Source: Polymorphobacter_B sp038225475
Lineage (GTDB): Bacteria; Pseudomonadota; Alphaproteobacteria; Sphingomonadales; Sphingomonadaceae
DNA length: 64,000 nucleotides
Direction: 5' to 3'
Assembly (NCBI GenBank): GCA_038225475.1
Contig: JBBRRA010000003.1
Span: 186,001-250,000, forward strand
In this document: positions 27,110 through 35,965 of the stretch, piece by piece
Layout of the letters: each line of letters begins with the position of its first letter
Position numbering within the stretch: position 1 is the stretch's first letter
The notes under the pieces: generated by a model
What the model was told of the DNA's origin: nothing
Database searches by the model: none
The model's input: the letters and a program-made list of their open reading frames with translations, nothing else
Translations under genes and position numbers: made by a program

Positions 27110-27904
27110 ATGCAGAGCTATCACGACCTTATCCGCCGCATCCTTGCCGACGGCGTCGAGCAGGCCGATCGCACCGGCGTCGGCACGCTGGCGGTGTTCG
27201 GCCACCAGATGCGCTTCGACCTTGCCGACGGCTTTCCGCTGGTCACCACCAAGAAACTGCACATGCGCTCGATCATCTATGAGCTGCTGTGGTTTCTGCG
27301 CGGCGATACCAACATCGGTTATCTGAACGACCACAAGGTCTCGATCTGGAACGAATGGGCCGATGCCAACGGCGACCTTGGGCCGATCTATGGCAAGCAG
27401 TGGCGCGACTGGGTCGGCCCCGATGGCCGCCACATCGACCAGCTTGCTGCGCTGGTCGCGGAGATCAGGGCCAACCCGGCGTCGCGGCGGCAGATCGTGA
27501 CCGCATGGAACCCCGGCGAAATGCCCGCGATGGCGCTCGCGCCGTGCCACTGCCTGTTTCAGACCGTGGTGCACGGCGGGCGGCTGCACCTGCAGCTGTA
27601 CCAGCGGTCGTGCGACGTGTTCCTCGGGCTGCCGTTCAACATTGCGAGCTATGCGCTGCTGCTGACGATGCTGGCGCAGCAATGCGACCTCGAACCCGGC
27701 GAGTTCGTGTGGAGCGGCGGCGACGTCCATATTTATAAGAACCATCTCGATCAAGTCCGCGAACAGATCGCACGCGAGCCGCTGCCGCTGCCGCGCCTTG
27801 AGCTCGCGCGTCGCCCGGCGGCGATCGACGATTACCGTTTCGAGGATTTTTCGTTCGTCGGTTACCGCCATCATCCGCATATCAAGGGCGACATCGCCGT
27901 CTGA
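27110..27904 (+). CDS. thyA: Thymidylate synthase ThyA
   Basis: A 264-residue enzyme making dTMP from dUMP with methylene-tetrahydrofolate. The active-site cysteine is C146 in LAPCHCLFQ, the same number as in E. coli. The folate/dUMP motifs TTKKLHMRSIIYELLWFLRGDTN, YQRSCDVFLGLPFNIASYALL and the C-terminal HPHIKGDIAV are intact. The start MQSYHDLIRRIL at 27110 matches the family. The frame stays open far upstream only because of GC-rich sequence, and no good ribosome-binding site precedes this ATG. First gene of a tightly packed group with an MFS transporter and folA, the enzyme that recycles the dihydrofolate ThyA produces. Confidence 0.97.
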   Translation: MQSYHDLIRRILADGVEQADRTGVGTLAVFGHQMRFDLADGFPLVTTKKLHMRSIIYELLWFLRGDTNIGYLNDHKVSIWNEWADANGDLGPIYGKQWRDWVGPDGRHIDQLAALVAEIRANPASRRQIVTAWNPGEMPAMALAPCHCLFQTVVHGGRLHLQLYQRSCDVFLGLPFNIASYALLLTMLAQQCDLEPGEFVWSGGDVHIYKNHLDQVREQIAREPLPLPRLELARRPAAIDDYRFEDFSFVGYRHHPHIKGDIAV

Positions 27905-27924
27905 GCGATGCGCGGGGAGCAGCG

Positions 27925-29496
27925 ATGATCAGCGACATGCGCAGCGTCCTGTCCGACCGCCACGCGGTGTGGGCGTTTGCGCTGGGCTGCATCGCCGTGA
28001 CGGCGGGCGTCGTGCTCCACCTGCCGATGTTCGTGACGGCGCGCGCGATGCACTTCCGGCTGGCGGGCATGCCGATGGACGCTGCGATGTGGGGCGGCAT
28101 GGCGTTGATCGTCGTCGGCATCGCGGTGGCGGCCTATGGCCTGCTGCCGCGCAAGCGTGCGCGGGCGTCCGGCGGCGGCGCGGTGACGATCGCCGCGCCC
28201 GAGGATGCCGCGCTATCGCCCGCGCACTGGCAGCTGATGCTCGTGCTCGTCGTCGCGCTGGTGATCGACGTGATGAAGCCCGCGTCGCTCGGCTTCACCG
28301 TGCCGGGCATGGCGAGCGAATATGGCGTCCCGAAAGCCACGGTGTCGCTGGTGCCGTTTTTCGCGCTGCTCGGCACCGTGACGGGGTCGGTGCTGTGGGG
28401 GGTGATCGCCGATATCTATGGGCGCAAGGCGTCGATCCTGCTGTCGGCGGTGATGTTCGTCGGCACGTCGATCTGCGGCGCGATGCCGTCGCTCGCGTGG
28501 AATATCGGCATGTGCTTCATGATGGGCGCGGCGGCCGGCGGCATGCTGCCGGTGACCTATGCGCTGCTCGCCGAAATGATGCCGAGCCGCCACCGCGGCT
28601 GGAGCCTCGTGCTGGTCGGCGGGCTGGGGGCGGCGGGCGGCTATTTCGCGGCAAGCGCGGCGTCGGCGCTGCTGCAGCCGCAGTTCGGCTGGCGCATCCT
28701 GTGGCTGCTCAACCTGCCGACCGGGCTGGCGCTGGTGCTGCTGGGCAGTTTTATCCCCGAATCGGCGACGTTCCTGCTGGCGCGCGGGCGCACCGCCGAA
28801 GCCGCAGCGGTGATGCGGCGCTTCGGCGCGGTGGCGCGGCGCGTGGTGTCGCCGGTCGCATCGGCCGTATCGCAGCGCCCGGTGCGCTTCACCGGCGAGC
28901 TGATCGCGCTCAGCATCGCCGCGCTCGCATGGGGGTTCGTCAATTTCGGGCTGCTGTTGTGGCTGCCCGCCGACCTGATCGCCCAGGGCTATTCGGTGGC
29001 ATCGTCGAGCCGCCTGCTGGCGCAATCGGCGCTGATCGCGTTCCCGACGGTGTTCGTCACAGCGTTGCTGTATAGCCGCTGGAGCACCAAATGGTCGCTG
29101 GTGGCGATGCTGGCGGCGACCATGCTCGGCCTCGGCGGGGTGCTGTGGCTGGAGGCCAGCGGCGACCGCAGCCCGGTGCTGCCGGTCGCGCTGCTGATCA
29201 TCGGCTCGAACGGCATCATCGCGGTGCTGCTGCCGTACACCGCCGAAAGTTTCCGGCTGCGCGTGCGCGGCCGCGCGACCGGTTGGGTCGCGGCGTGCAC
29301 CAAAGGCGGCGGCCTGCTCGCGCAGGGGTTGAGCATCGCTGCGCTGGTCCCGTCGCTGGGCGTCGTCGCGGCGGTGACGCTGGTGCCCGCCGGCATCGCG
29401 CTGCTGCTCGTGGTCTGGTACGGGCGCGAGACGCGTGGCGGCGACCTGCGCGATCTGGAATCACCGGCGCTCGAACCGGTCGGGAGGGCGGCATGA
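27925..29496 (+). CDS. MFS transporter between thyA and folA
   Basis: A 523-residue major facilitator with about 14 hydrophobic segments. Two extra N-terminal helices (WAFALGCIAVTAGVVLH and MWGGMALIVVGIAVAAYGLL) and a cytoplasmic linker (about 75-95) precede a standard 12-helix MFS body starting near residue 100. Family signatures are WGVIADIYGRKASI (loop 2-3 motif), GMLPVTYALLAEMMPSRHRG and PESATFLLARGRTAEA, placing it nearest the sugar/aromatic-acid metabolite:H+ symporter groups. Substrate unknown. GGGGAG precedes the ATG. Its stop overlaps folA by 4 bp, so the two are translationally coupled. Confidence 0.87.
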   Translation: MISDMRSVLSDRHAVWAFALGCIAVTAGVVLHLPMFVTARAMHFRLAGMPMDAAMWGGMALIVVGIAVAAYGLLPRKRARASGGGAVTIAAPEDAALSPAHWQLMLVLVVALVIDVMKPASLGFTVPGMASEYGVPKATVSLVPFFALLGTVTGSVLWGVIADIYGRKASILLSAVMFVGTSICGAMPSLAWNIGMCFMMGAAAGGMLPVTYALLAEMMPSRHRGWSLVLVGGLGAAGGYFAASAASALLQPQFGWRILWLLNLPTGLALVLLGSFIPESATFLLARGRTAEAAAVMRRFGAVARRVVSPVASAVSQRPVRFTGELIALSIAALAWGFVNFGLLLWLPADLIAQGYSVASSSRLLAQSALIAFPTVFVTALLYSRWSTKWSLVAMLAATMLGLGGVLWLEASGDRSPVLPVALLIIGSNGIIAVLLPYTAESFRLRVRGRATGWVAACTKGGGLLAQGLSIAALVPSLGVVAAVTLVPAGIALLLVVWYGRETRGGDLRDLESPALEPVGRAA

Positions 29497-29996
29497 TCCT
29501 AAGCCTTGTGGTGGCCCGCGCCGACAACGGCGTGATCGGGCGCGACAACGCGCTGCCGTGGCGGTTGCCGCCGGATTTGCGCCATTTCAAGCGGCTGACC
29601 GTCGGCAAGCCGGTGGTGATGGGACGCCGGACGTTCGAGTCGATCGGCAAGCCGCTGCCGGGGCGGCACAATATCGTGCTGACCCGCGATCCGCAGTGGC
29701 AGGCCGAGGGGGTGACGGTGGTGGCAAACCTTGCGGAGGCGATCGCGGCGGCGGGGTTGAACCCGCTGGCGCGCGCCGACGAGGTGATGATCATCGGCGG
29801 GGCGCAAATCTATGCCGAGGCGCTGCCGTCGGCGCGGCGCGTCCATCTGACCGAGGTACACGCCGCCCCCGACGGCGACACGCTGCTGCCCGCGTTCGAC
29901 CCCGCGGGCTGGACCGAGACCGCGCGCGAAGATCATCCCCCCGAAGCCGATGCGCCGGGCTATAGCTTCGTCACGCTCGAGCGGAAGGAAGTCTAG
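29493..29996 (+). CDS. folA: Dihydrofolate reductase
   Basis: A 167-residue enzyme reducing dihydrofolate to tetrahydrofolate with NADPH. It has the typical N-terminus MILSLVVARADNGVIGRDN, the substrate-binding LPWRLPPDLRHFKRLT with acidic D28, the NADPH-binding VVMGRRTFESIGKPLPGR, and the IIGGAQIYAEALP motif. Coupled by ATGA overlap to the MFS transporter and by 1 bp to the dipeptidase gene after it. Together with thyA it closes the folate cycle; the target of trimethoprim. Confidence 0.97.
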   Translation: MILSLVVARADNGVIGRDNALPWRLPPDLRHFKRLTVGKPVVMGRRTFESIGKPLPGRHNIVLTRDPQWQAEGVTVVANLAEAIAAAGLNPLARADEVMIIGGAQIYAEALPSARRVHLTEVHAAPDGDTLLPAFDPAGWTETAREDHPPEADAPGYSFVTLERKEV

Positions 29997-31162
29997 TGCG
30001 CTGGTTGAAATGGGGCCTCGGCCTGATCGTGCTGATCGTCGCTGCGGTGTTCGTGTTCGGCCCCGGCATCGCCGACCGCCAGATGAACCGGATCGAGGGC
30101 AGCGGCGTCTGGCCGGTCGGCGCGCATGCAAAGGAGCTTCATGCGACGCTGACGGTGGTCGATCTGCATTCGGACAGCCTGTTGTGGAAGCGCAACGTCG
30201 GCGAGCTGCACGATCATGGCCATGTCGACCTGCCGCGGCTCGAGGCGGGCAATGTCGCGCTGCAGGTGTTCTCGTCGGTGACCAAGACGCCCAAGGGGCA
30301 GAATTACGACGCGAACGGCAGCGACAGCGACAACATCACGCTGCTGGCGATCACGCAGCTGCAACCGATCCGGACGTGGAACTCGCTACTCGAACGCTCG
30401 CTGTGGCATGCCGAAAAGCTGCGCCGCGCCGAACTCGCGTCGAAGGGGCGGCTGACGATCGTCCATAGCCGCGCCGAACTCGACCGGCTGCTTCGCGAAC
30501 GCGCGCGCGGCACGCGGATCACCGGCGCGCTGCTTTCGGTCGAAGGCGCGCAGGATCTGGAGGGGCAGCTCGGCAACGTGCAGCGGCTGTACGATGCCGG
30601 GTTCCGCATGGTCGGGCTGGCGCATTTCTTCGACAACGAAGTCGCGGGCTCGAAACACGGACTGCACAAAACCGGGCTGACGCCGCTCGGCGTGCAGGTG
30701 GTCCACGCTCTCGAGGACCGGGGCATGCTCGTCGATCTGGCGCACGCCAGCGACGCGACGATCGCCGATGTGCTGCGCATCGCGCGCCGCCCGGTGGTCT
30801 ATAGCCACGGCGGCGTCAAGGCGACGTGCAACACCAACCGCAACCTGACCGACGATCAGATCAAGGGCATTGCGGCCAACGGCGGCGTCATCGGCATCGG
30901 CTATTGGGACGCGGCAGTTTGCAAGGCGACCCCGGCGGCGACCGCTGCGGCGATCAAGCATGTCCGCGACTTGGTCGGGATCAGCCATGTCGCGCTGGGG
31001 TCCGACTTCGACGGCGCGGTGACCACGGGGTTCGATACTGCGCACCTGTCGGCAGTGACGCAGGCGCTGCTCGATGCCGGGTTCGATGACGGCGAGATCG
31101 TCGCGGTGATGGGCGGAAATTCGGTGCGGTTGCTGCGCGAAAGTTTGCCGCCGGGCGCGTGA
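29996..31162 (+). CDS. Membrane dipeptidase (M19, renal dipeptidase family), membrane-anchored
   Basis: A 388-residue zinc dipeptidase. One N-terminal helix (WGLGLIVLIVAAVFVFGPG) anchors or exports it. The amidohydrolase-like barrel keeps the di-zinc ligand motifs: LHSDSL, VEGAQDL (bridging Glu), LAHFFDNEV, YSHGGVKATCNTNRNLTD and LGSDFDG. The family hydrolyses dipeptides including L-D and D-D types, so a role in peptidoglycan peptide turnover is possible but not shown. Translation starts at GTG 29996, overlapping the folA stop by 1 bp. Confidence 0.92.
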   Translation: MRWLKWGLGLIVLIVAAVFVFGPGIADRQMNRIEGSGVWPVGAHAKELHATLTVVDLHSDSLLWKRNVGELHDHGHVDLPRLEAGNVALQVFSSVTKTPKGQNYDANGSDSDNITLLAITQLQPIRTWNSLLERSLWHAEKLRRAELASKGRLTIVHSRAELDRLLRERARGTRITGALLSVEGAQDLEGQLGNVQRLYDAGFRMVGLAHFFDNEVAGSKHGLHKTGLTPLGVQVVHALEDRGMLVDLAHASDATIADVLRIARRPVVYSHGGVKATCNTNRNLTDDQIKGIAANGGVIGIGYWDAAVCKATPAATAAAIKHVRDLVGISHVALGSDFDGAVTTGFDTAHLSAVTQALLDAGFDDGEIVAVMGGNSVRLLRESLPPGA

Positions 31163-31179
31163 CGCGGCTAAGGGAGCGC

Positions 31180-32103
31180 ATGGAGCGGGTTTTAGACGGG
31201 GGCACGCTGCCCGCGCGGTGGCGCGACGGTATCGTTGCACTGGGTAATTTCGACGGCTTTCACGCCGGGCATCAGGCCGTTGTCGGCCGCGCCGTGGCGC
31301 GCGCGCACCGCGAGGGGCGCCCCGCGCTGGTCGCGACGTTCGACCCGCACCCGGCGCGGCTGTTCCGCCCCGACCTGCCGCCGTTCACGCTGACGCTGCG
31401 CGACCAGAAACTCGACCTGTTCGAGGCGTTCGGCGTCGATGCCACCGTCGTGATCGGCTTCGACCGCGCCTTTGCCGCGCACAGCGCCGAAGGCTTTGTG
31501 CGCGACTGGTTGCACGGCGCAATCGGCGCGCGCGGCGTGGTGACGGGCAACGACTTCACCTTCGGCGAGGCGCGGTCGGGCGACACCGCCGCGCTCGCCC
31601 GGCTCGGCGCGGCGCACGGCATCGACGCCGAAGTCGTCGACCCGGTCAGCGACGGCAGCGGCACGATCTCGTCGAGCCGCATCCGCGCGGCGCTGACCAG
31701 CGGCGATCCGCAAACCGCAGCGGCGCTGCTGACGCGCCCGTTCACGATCCGCGGGCTGGTCGAACATGGCGCAAAGCTTGGGCGGCAGCTGGGGTTTCCG
31801 ACGCTCAACCTGCGGCTCGGCGACTATCAGCGCCCGGCCTACGGTGTCTATGCGGTGCGCGTCCGGCTGGCCGACGGCAGCCTGCATGACGGCGTCGCCA
31901 ACCTTGGCGTGCGCCCGATGATCGACCCGCCGCTCGAACTGCTCGAGGCGCATCTGTTCGACTGGAGCGGCGATGCCTACGGCCAGAACGTCGAAGTCGA
32001 GCTGCATCATTACCTGCGGCCCGAGTGGAAGCTCGATGGGCTTGCGGCGTTGAAAGCACAGATTGCCGCCGATGGTGTCGCTGCACGCGCCAAACTCGGC
32101 TGA
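31180..32103 (+). CDS. ribF: Bifunctional riboflavin kinase / FAD synthetase
   Basis: A 307-residue enzyme converting riboflavin to FMN and FMN to FAD. The N-terminal FAD synthetase domain has GNFDGFHAGHQAVV (HxGH) and ISSSRIRAAL; the C-terminal riboflavin kinase domain (about 180-305) has GRQLGFPTLNL and YGVYAVRV...GVANLGVRP. The start at ATG 31180 follows a strong AAGGGAG and matches the family. A GTG at 31159, overlapping the previous stop, is the alternative and would add 7 residues. It precedes ileS, a common arrangement with lspA. Confidence 0.95.
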   Translation: MERVLDGGTLPARWRDGIVALGNFDGFHAGHQAVVGRAVARAHREGRPALVATFDPHPARLFRPDLPPFTLTLRDQKLDLFEAFGVDATVVIGFDRAFAAHSAEGFVRDWLHGAIGARGVVTGNDFTFGEARSGDTAALARLGAAHGIDAEVVDPVSDGSGTISSSRIRAALTSGDPQTAAALLTRPFTIRGLVEHGAKLGRQLGFPTLNLRLGDYQRPAYGVYAVRVRLADGSLHDGVANLGVRPMIDPPLELLEAHLFDWSGDAYGQNVEVELHHYLRPEWKLDGLAALKAQIAADGVAARAKLG

Positions 32104-32147
32104 ACGCCTCGACAAAGCCGCCTGCGCCCGGCTATGCGAGGCCGCTT

Positions 32148-35015
32148 ATGAGCGACGCGCCCTCCTATCGTGACACGGTGTTCCTGCCGCAGACCGGCTT
32201 TCCGATGAAGGCGGGGCTGGCGGCGGCCGAACCGGCGTGGCTGGCGCGCTGGCAGACCGAAGGGCTGCACGACGCGCTGCGTGCCGCACGGCTGGGGCGC
32301 GAGCGTTTCATCCTCCACGACGGCCCGCCCTATGCCAATGGCGACATCCATATGGGCCATGCGATGAACAAGGTGCTCAAGGACATCGTCGTCCGCAGCC
32401 AGTCGATGCTCGGCAAGGATGCGCCCTATGTGCCGGGGTGGGACTGCCACGGGCTGCCGATCGAATGGAAGATCGAGGAGCTGTACCGCGCCAAGAAATC
32501 GAACGTCACCAAAACCGACGACCCGCAGGCGTTCCGCGCCGAATGCCGGGCGTACGCCGCGCGCTGGGTGACGACGCAGGCCGGGCAGTTCGAACGGCTG
32601 GGAGTGATGGGCGACTGGGCGCACCCGTATCTGACGATGGATTTTGCGTCCGAAGCGACGATCGTCACCGAGCTGCTCAAGTTTGCCGAGAGCGGCCAAC
32701 TGTATCGCGGTGCCAAGCCGGTGATGTGGTCGCCGGTCGAACAGACCGCACTCGCCGAAGCCGAAATCGAATATGACGACATCGTCTCGACGCAGATCGA
32801 CGTGGCGTTCGAGATCACCCACGCGCCGAACTGCCCCGAACTGGTCGGCGCGCATGCGGTCATCTGGACGACGACGCCGTGGACGATCCCGGTCAACCGG
32901 GCGATCGCGTATGGCGCGGATGTTGAGTATCGCCTCTGTCAGATTAGTGGGCGAGCGGGATGGCCCCATCCGGAGCACTCCGGCCGCTCTGTGATAGTAG
33001 CAGTCGATCTTATTGAATCGCTTCAAGAGCGGTGGAAGTGCTCGCTTGGAGTGCTGGCGGGTTATCAATATCTCACCTTCAAAGGCTCCGACCTCGCCGG
33101 CGCAACCGCCCGCCACCCGTGGCATCACCTCGGCGGCTTCTTCGACGAGCCGCGCCCCATGCTCGCGGGCGACTTCGTCACCACCGATCAGGGCACCGGC
33201 CTTGTCCACATGGCGCCCGACCACGGCGAGGACGATTTCGAGCTGTGCAAGGCGCACGGCATCGAGCCGCTGTTCGTCGTCGGGCCCGACGGGCGCTACC
33301 GCGACGACTGGCCGGTGGTCGGCGGGCAGCATGTCTACAACGTCAACGGCAAGCGCGGCGCGAAGGGCGATGTCGTCACCGCAGCTCTCGCCGACGCGGG
33401 CGCACTGCTCGCCGACGGCGATTACGCGCACAGCTACCCGCATTCGTGGCGCAGCCACGCGAAGTTGATCTACCGCTGCACGCCGCAATGGTTCATCCCG
33501 ATGGACGGCGCGGACGCGTTGCGGACCAAGGCGCTCACCGCAATCGAGCACACTCGTTGGGTGCCCGAGCGCGCGCAGAACCGCATCACCGCGATGGTCG
33601 CGGGCCGCCCCGACTGGCTGATCTCGCGGCAGCGCGCCTGGGGCGTGCCGATCACGCTGTTCGTCGACCGGCGGACCGGCGAGTATCTGCGCGACGCCGC
33701 CGTCAACGCGCGCATCATCGCTGCCGTGGAAGCTGGCGGCGCGGATGCGTGGTATACCACCGACCCGGCGCATTTCCTCGGCGCGGGCCGCGACCCGGCG
33801 GATTATGAGCGCATCGGCGACATTCTCGACGTCTGGTTCGACAGCGGCTGCACGCACGCGTTCACCATCGAGGCGCGCTACGGCGTCGGCACACGCGCGT
33901 CGCTCTACCTCGAAGGCTCCGATCAGCATCGCGGCTGGTTCCAGTCGTCGCTGCTCGAAAGCTGCGGCACGCGCGGGCGTGCGCCGTATGAGGCGGTGCT
34001 GACGCACGGCTTCGCGCTCGATGCGCACGGCAAGAAAATGTCGAAATCGGTCGGCAACACCGTCGATCCGCTGGCCGTCGTGGCGACCGAAGGCGCGGAC
34101 ATCCTGCGGCTGTGGGTCGCCTCGACCAATTATTTCGACGATGTGCGCATCGGCAAGGAAGTACTTGGCGGGCAGGCGGACGTGTACCGCAAGCTGCGCA
34201 ACACCTTCCGGTACCTGCTCGGCAGCCTCGACGGCTGGGACGACGCCGAACGGGTGGCGGTCGCCGACATGCCGGAACTCGAACGCTGGGTGCTCCACCG
34301 CGTCGCCGAGATCGACGCCGAACTGCGCACGCACACCGCCAACTTCGATTTCAATCCGTATATGGCTGCGCTCAACAGCTTTGCGAACAGCGACCTGTCG
34401 GCGTTCTATTTCGATATCCGCAAGGACAGCCTGTACTGCGACGCCGCGACCGACCCGAAGCGCCGCGCTTGCCGGACGGTGCTCGACACGCTGTTCCACG
34501 CGCTGGTGCGCTGGCTCGCCCCCGTGCTGGTGTTCACCGCCGACGAGGTCTGGCGCACGCGGTTTCCCGATGCGGGGTCGGTGCATCTGGGCGAGTGGGC
34601 GGACTATTCGGGCTGGCGCGACGATGCGCTCGGCGCGAAGTGGGAGAGGCTGCGCGCGCTGCGCGGGCTTGCGACGCTGGCGATCGAACCGGCACGCAAG
34701 GACAAGCTGATCGGGTCGAGCCTCGAGGCGGCGCTGACGGTGCAGGCGGGTCCCGAGGCGGCGGCGCTGCTCGCGTCGGTCGACTTTACCGAACTCTGCA
34801 TCGCGTCGACCGTCGACGTCGGTGTGGTGGCGGCGCTCGGCGACGGCATCGCGGTCGAGGTCGCGCGCACCGCGCTGCCCAAGTGCGAACGCTGCCGCCG
34901 CTATCTGCCCGTCGATCCAGAGGCGTTGCTTTGCGGCCGCTGCGCCGGCGTGGTGCACGGCACCGTGGTTGCGGCGCCATCGGCTGCGCAAGCTCCGGGA
35001 GCGATCGGCGCATGA
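32148..35015 (+). CDS. ileS: Isoleucyl-tRNA synthetase
   Basis: A 955-residue class I synthetase charging tRNA-Ile. HMGH (residues 68-71) is the HIGH motif and KKMSKS the second ATP motif. TTPWTIPVNRAI and GTGLVHMAPDHGEDD mark the CP1 editing domain that removes misactivated valine. A C-terminal zinc module has CERCRRYLP and CGRC. The start MSDAPSYRDTVFLPQTGFPMK at 32148 fits the family. One stretch of the editing domain (residues about 259-309, bases 32921-33077) is far less GC-rich, uses codons rare elsewhere here (AGT, CGA, GGA, ATA, GTA, CTT), and contains nested palindromes; the frame is kept and the key editing residues lie outside it. The stop overlaps lspA by 4 bp. Confidence 0.97.
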   Translation: MSDAPSYRDTVFLPQTGFPMKAGLAAAEPAWLARWQTEGLHDALRAARLGRERFILHDGPPYANGDIHMGHAMNKVLKDIVVRSQSMLGKDAPYVPGWDCHGLPIEWKIEELYRAKKSNVTKTDDPQAFRAECRAYAARWVTTQAGQFERLGVMGDWAHPYLTMDFASEATIVTELLKFAESGQLYRGAKPVMWSPVEQTALAEAEIEYDDIVSTQIDVAFEITHAPNCPELVGAHAVIWTTTPWTIPVNRAIAYGADVEYRLCQISGRAGWPHPEHSGRSVIVAVDLIESLQERWKCSLGVLAGYQYLTFKGSDLAGATARHPWHHLGGFFDEPRPMLAGDFVTTDQGTGLVHMAPDHGEDDFELCKAHGIEPLFVVGPDGRYRDDWPVVGGQHVYNVNGKRGAKGDVVTAALADAGALLADGDYAHSYPHSWRSHAKLIYRCTPQWFIPMDGADALRTKALTAIEHTRWVPERAQNRITAMVAGRPDWLISRQRAWGVPITLFVDRRTGEYLRDAAVNARIIAAVEAGGADAWYTTDPAHFLGAGRDPADYERIGDILDVWFDSGCTHAFTIEARYGVGTRASLYLEGSDQHRGWFQSSLLESCGTRGRAPYEAVLTHGFALDAHGKKMSKSVGNTVDPLAVVATEGADILRLWVASTNYFDDVRIGKEVLGGQADVYRKLRNTFRYLLGSLDGWDDAERVAVADMPELERWVLHRVAEIDAELRTHTANFDFNPYMAALNSFANSDLSAFYFDIRKDSLYCDAATDPKRRACRTVLDTLFHALVRWLAPVLVFTADEVWRTRFPDAGSVHLGEWADYSGWRDDALGAKWERLRALRGLATLAIEPARKDKLIGSSLEAALTVQAGPEAAALLASVDFTELCIASTVDVGVVAALGDGIAVEVARTALPKCERCRRYLPVDPEALLCGRCAGVVHGTVVAAPSAAQAPGAIGA
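32953..32989. repeat. Nested palindromic segment inside ileS
   Basis: GAGCGG (32953-32958) pairs with CCGCTC (32984-32989). Between them are two adjacent hairpins: GATGG-CC-CCATC (32959-32970) and CGGAG-CA-CTCCG (32971-32982). This forms a complete three-way junction with a single unpaired base. It is translated in frame as GRAGWPHPEHSGRS-type residues. An imperfect CTCTGT...GAT repeat flanks it on both sides (near 32934 and 32987). Confidence 0.6.
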
Positions 35016-35485
35016 AGCGGCTGGGGTATTCGATTGCGGTCGTGGTGTTCGTCCTCGATCAGCTGAGCAAATATTGGGTGACGTCGGTCCTTGACCTCAA
35101 GACCCGCGGCTATATCGAGCTGCTGCCGGTGTTCAACCTGATGTGGGTCGGCAATTCGGGCGTTTCGATGGGGTTGCTGCGCGCCGAGGGCAATGTCGAA
35201 CGGTGGCTGCTGGTGGTCGCGACGCTGGTGATCGCCGGCGGCGTCGCTTGGTGGCTGGCGCGCGAGCACAACCGCACCGATGTGGTGGCGCTCGGCATGG
35301 TGCTGGGCGGCGCGCTCGGCAACATCGTCGACCGGGCGCGCTACGGCTATGTCGTCGACTTCCTGCACGCGTTTTGGCACGACCATCATTTTTACATCTT
35401 CAACGTCGCCGATGCGGCTATAACCGTCGGCGTCGGGCTGTTGCTGCTACGGGCGTTGCTGACGCCCAGTCCGAAGTCGGCTTAG
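35012..35485 (+). CDS. lspA: Prolipoprotein signal peptidase (signal peptidase II)
   Basis: A 157-residue inner-membrane aspartic protease that removes lipoprotein signal peptides after lipid attachment. There are four membrane helices. The catalytic aspartates are in GNIVDRARYGYVVDFLH and FNVADAAI, and the N-terminal DQLSKYWV motif is conserved. ATGA overlap with ileS indicates coupling. Its products include the OmpA-type, DUF3035 and binding-protein lipoproteins seen in this window. Confidence 0.95.
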   Translation: MKRLGYSIAVVVFVLDQLSKYWVTSVLDLKTRGYIELLPVFNLMWVGNSGVSMGLLRAEGNVERWLLVVATLVIAGGVAWWLAREHNRTDVVALGMVLGGALGNIVDRARYGYVVDFLHAFWHDHHFYIFNVADAAITVGVGLLLLRALLTPSPKSA

Positions 35486-35495
35486 GAGTATCTGC

Positions 35496-35939
35496 ATGAA
35501 ATCCGCGACCGTGATCCTGATGCTGGCCGCTGCCGCGCTATCGGCATGCGGCGGCAAGACGCGCCTGTCAAACCGCAACGCGCCCGACGAATTCGCGATC
35601 AGCCGGGCCGCACCGCTGATCGTGCCGCCCGATTATTCGCTGACCCCGCCGCGCCCTGGCGAGCCGCGCCCGCTCGGCCAGGACGGCCAGTCGGCCGCCG
35701 TCGAGGCGCTGTTCGGTCCCACCGCGCGCGTTCCGGCGAAGTCGCCTGCCGAGCAGCAACTGCTCGACAAAGCGGGCGCGGTCGGCAGCAACAATCCGCG
35801 CGCCGAGCCGTCGGTGCGCTCGAACGCCGCCGACCCGAAGACCACGACGGTCGACAAGGGCGCGTTCCTGCGCGAACTGATGGATGCACCGGCGGGCTCG
35901 CGCAACGCCGCTGCAGCGGATGTGAAGGTCGGCGGGTAA
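35496..35939 (+). CDS. DUF3035 lipoprotein
   Basis: A 147-residue lipoprotein. The signal ends in the lipobox LSAC with C18 as lipidated cysteine. The mature part carries the family signature ISRAAPLIVPPDYSLTPPRPGEPRP, followed by a low-complexity Ala/Pro/Asn region. DUF3035 proteins occur downstream of lspA in many alphaproteobacteria; the function is unknown. TAGGAG precedes the start with good spacing, 10 bp after lspA. Confidence 0.88.
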   Translation: MKSATVILMLAAAALSACGGKTRLSNRNAPDEFAISRAAPLIVPPDYSLTPPRPGEPRPLGQDGQSAAVEALFGPTARVPAKSPAEQQLLDKAGAVGSNNPRAEPSVRSNAADPKTTTVDKGAFLRELMDAPAGSRNAAAADVKVGG

Positions 35940-35965
35940 CACCGCCCGCCCTCTCCGGGCGTTAC
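35936..35965. terminator. Candidate hairpin terminator between convergent genes
   Basis: GTAAC/GTTAC (outer 5 bp) and GCCCG/CGGGC (inner 5 bp) with a 7-nt loop, spanning the stop codons of both convergent genes. There is no clear T-tract, so strength is uncertain. Confidence 0.45.

Noticed and set aside
32010..34991. A 993-codon open frame antisense to ileS
   Set aside because: Mirror frame of a GC-rich gene: its residues are Arg/Ala/His/Gly-rich with no family motif, while the + strand encodes complete IleS.
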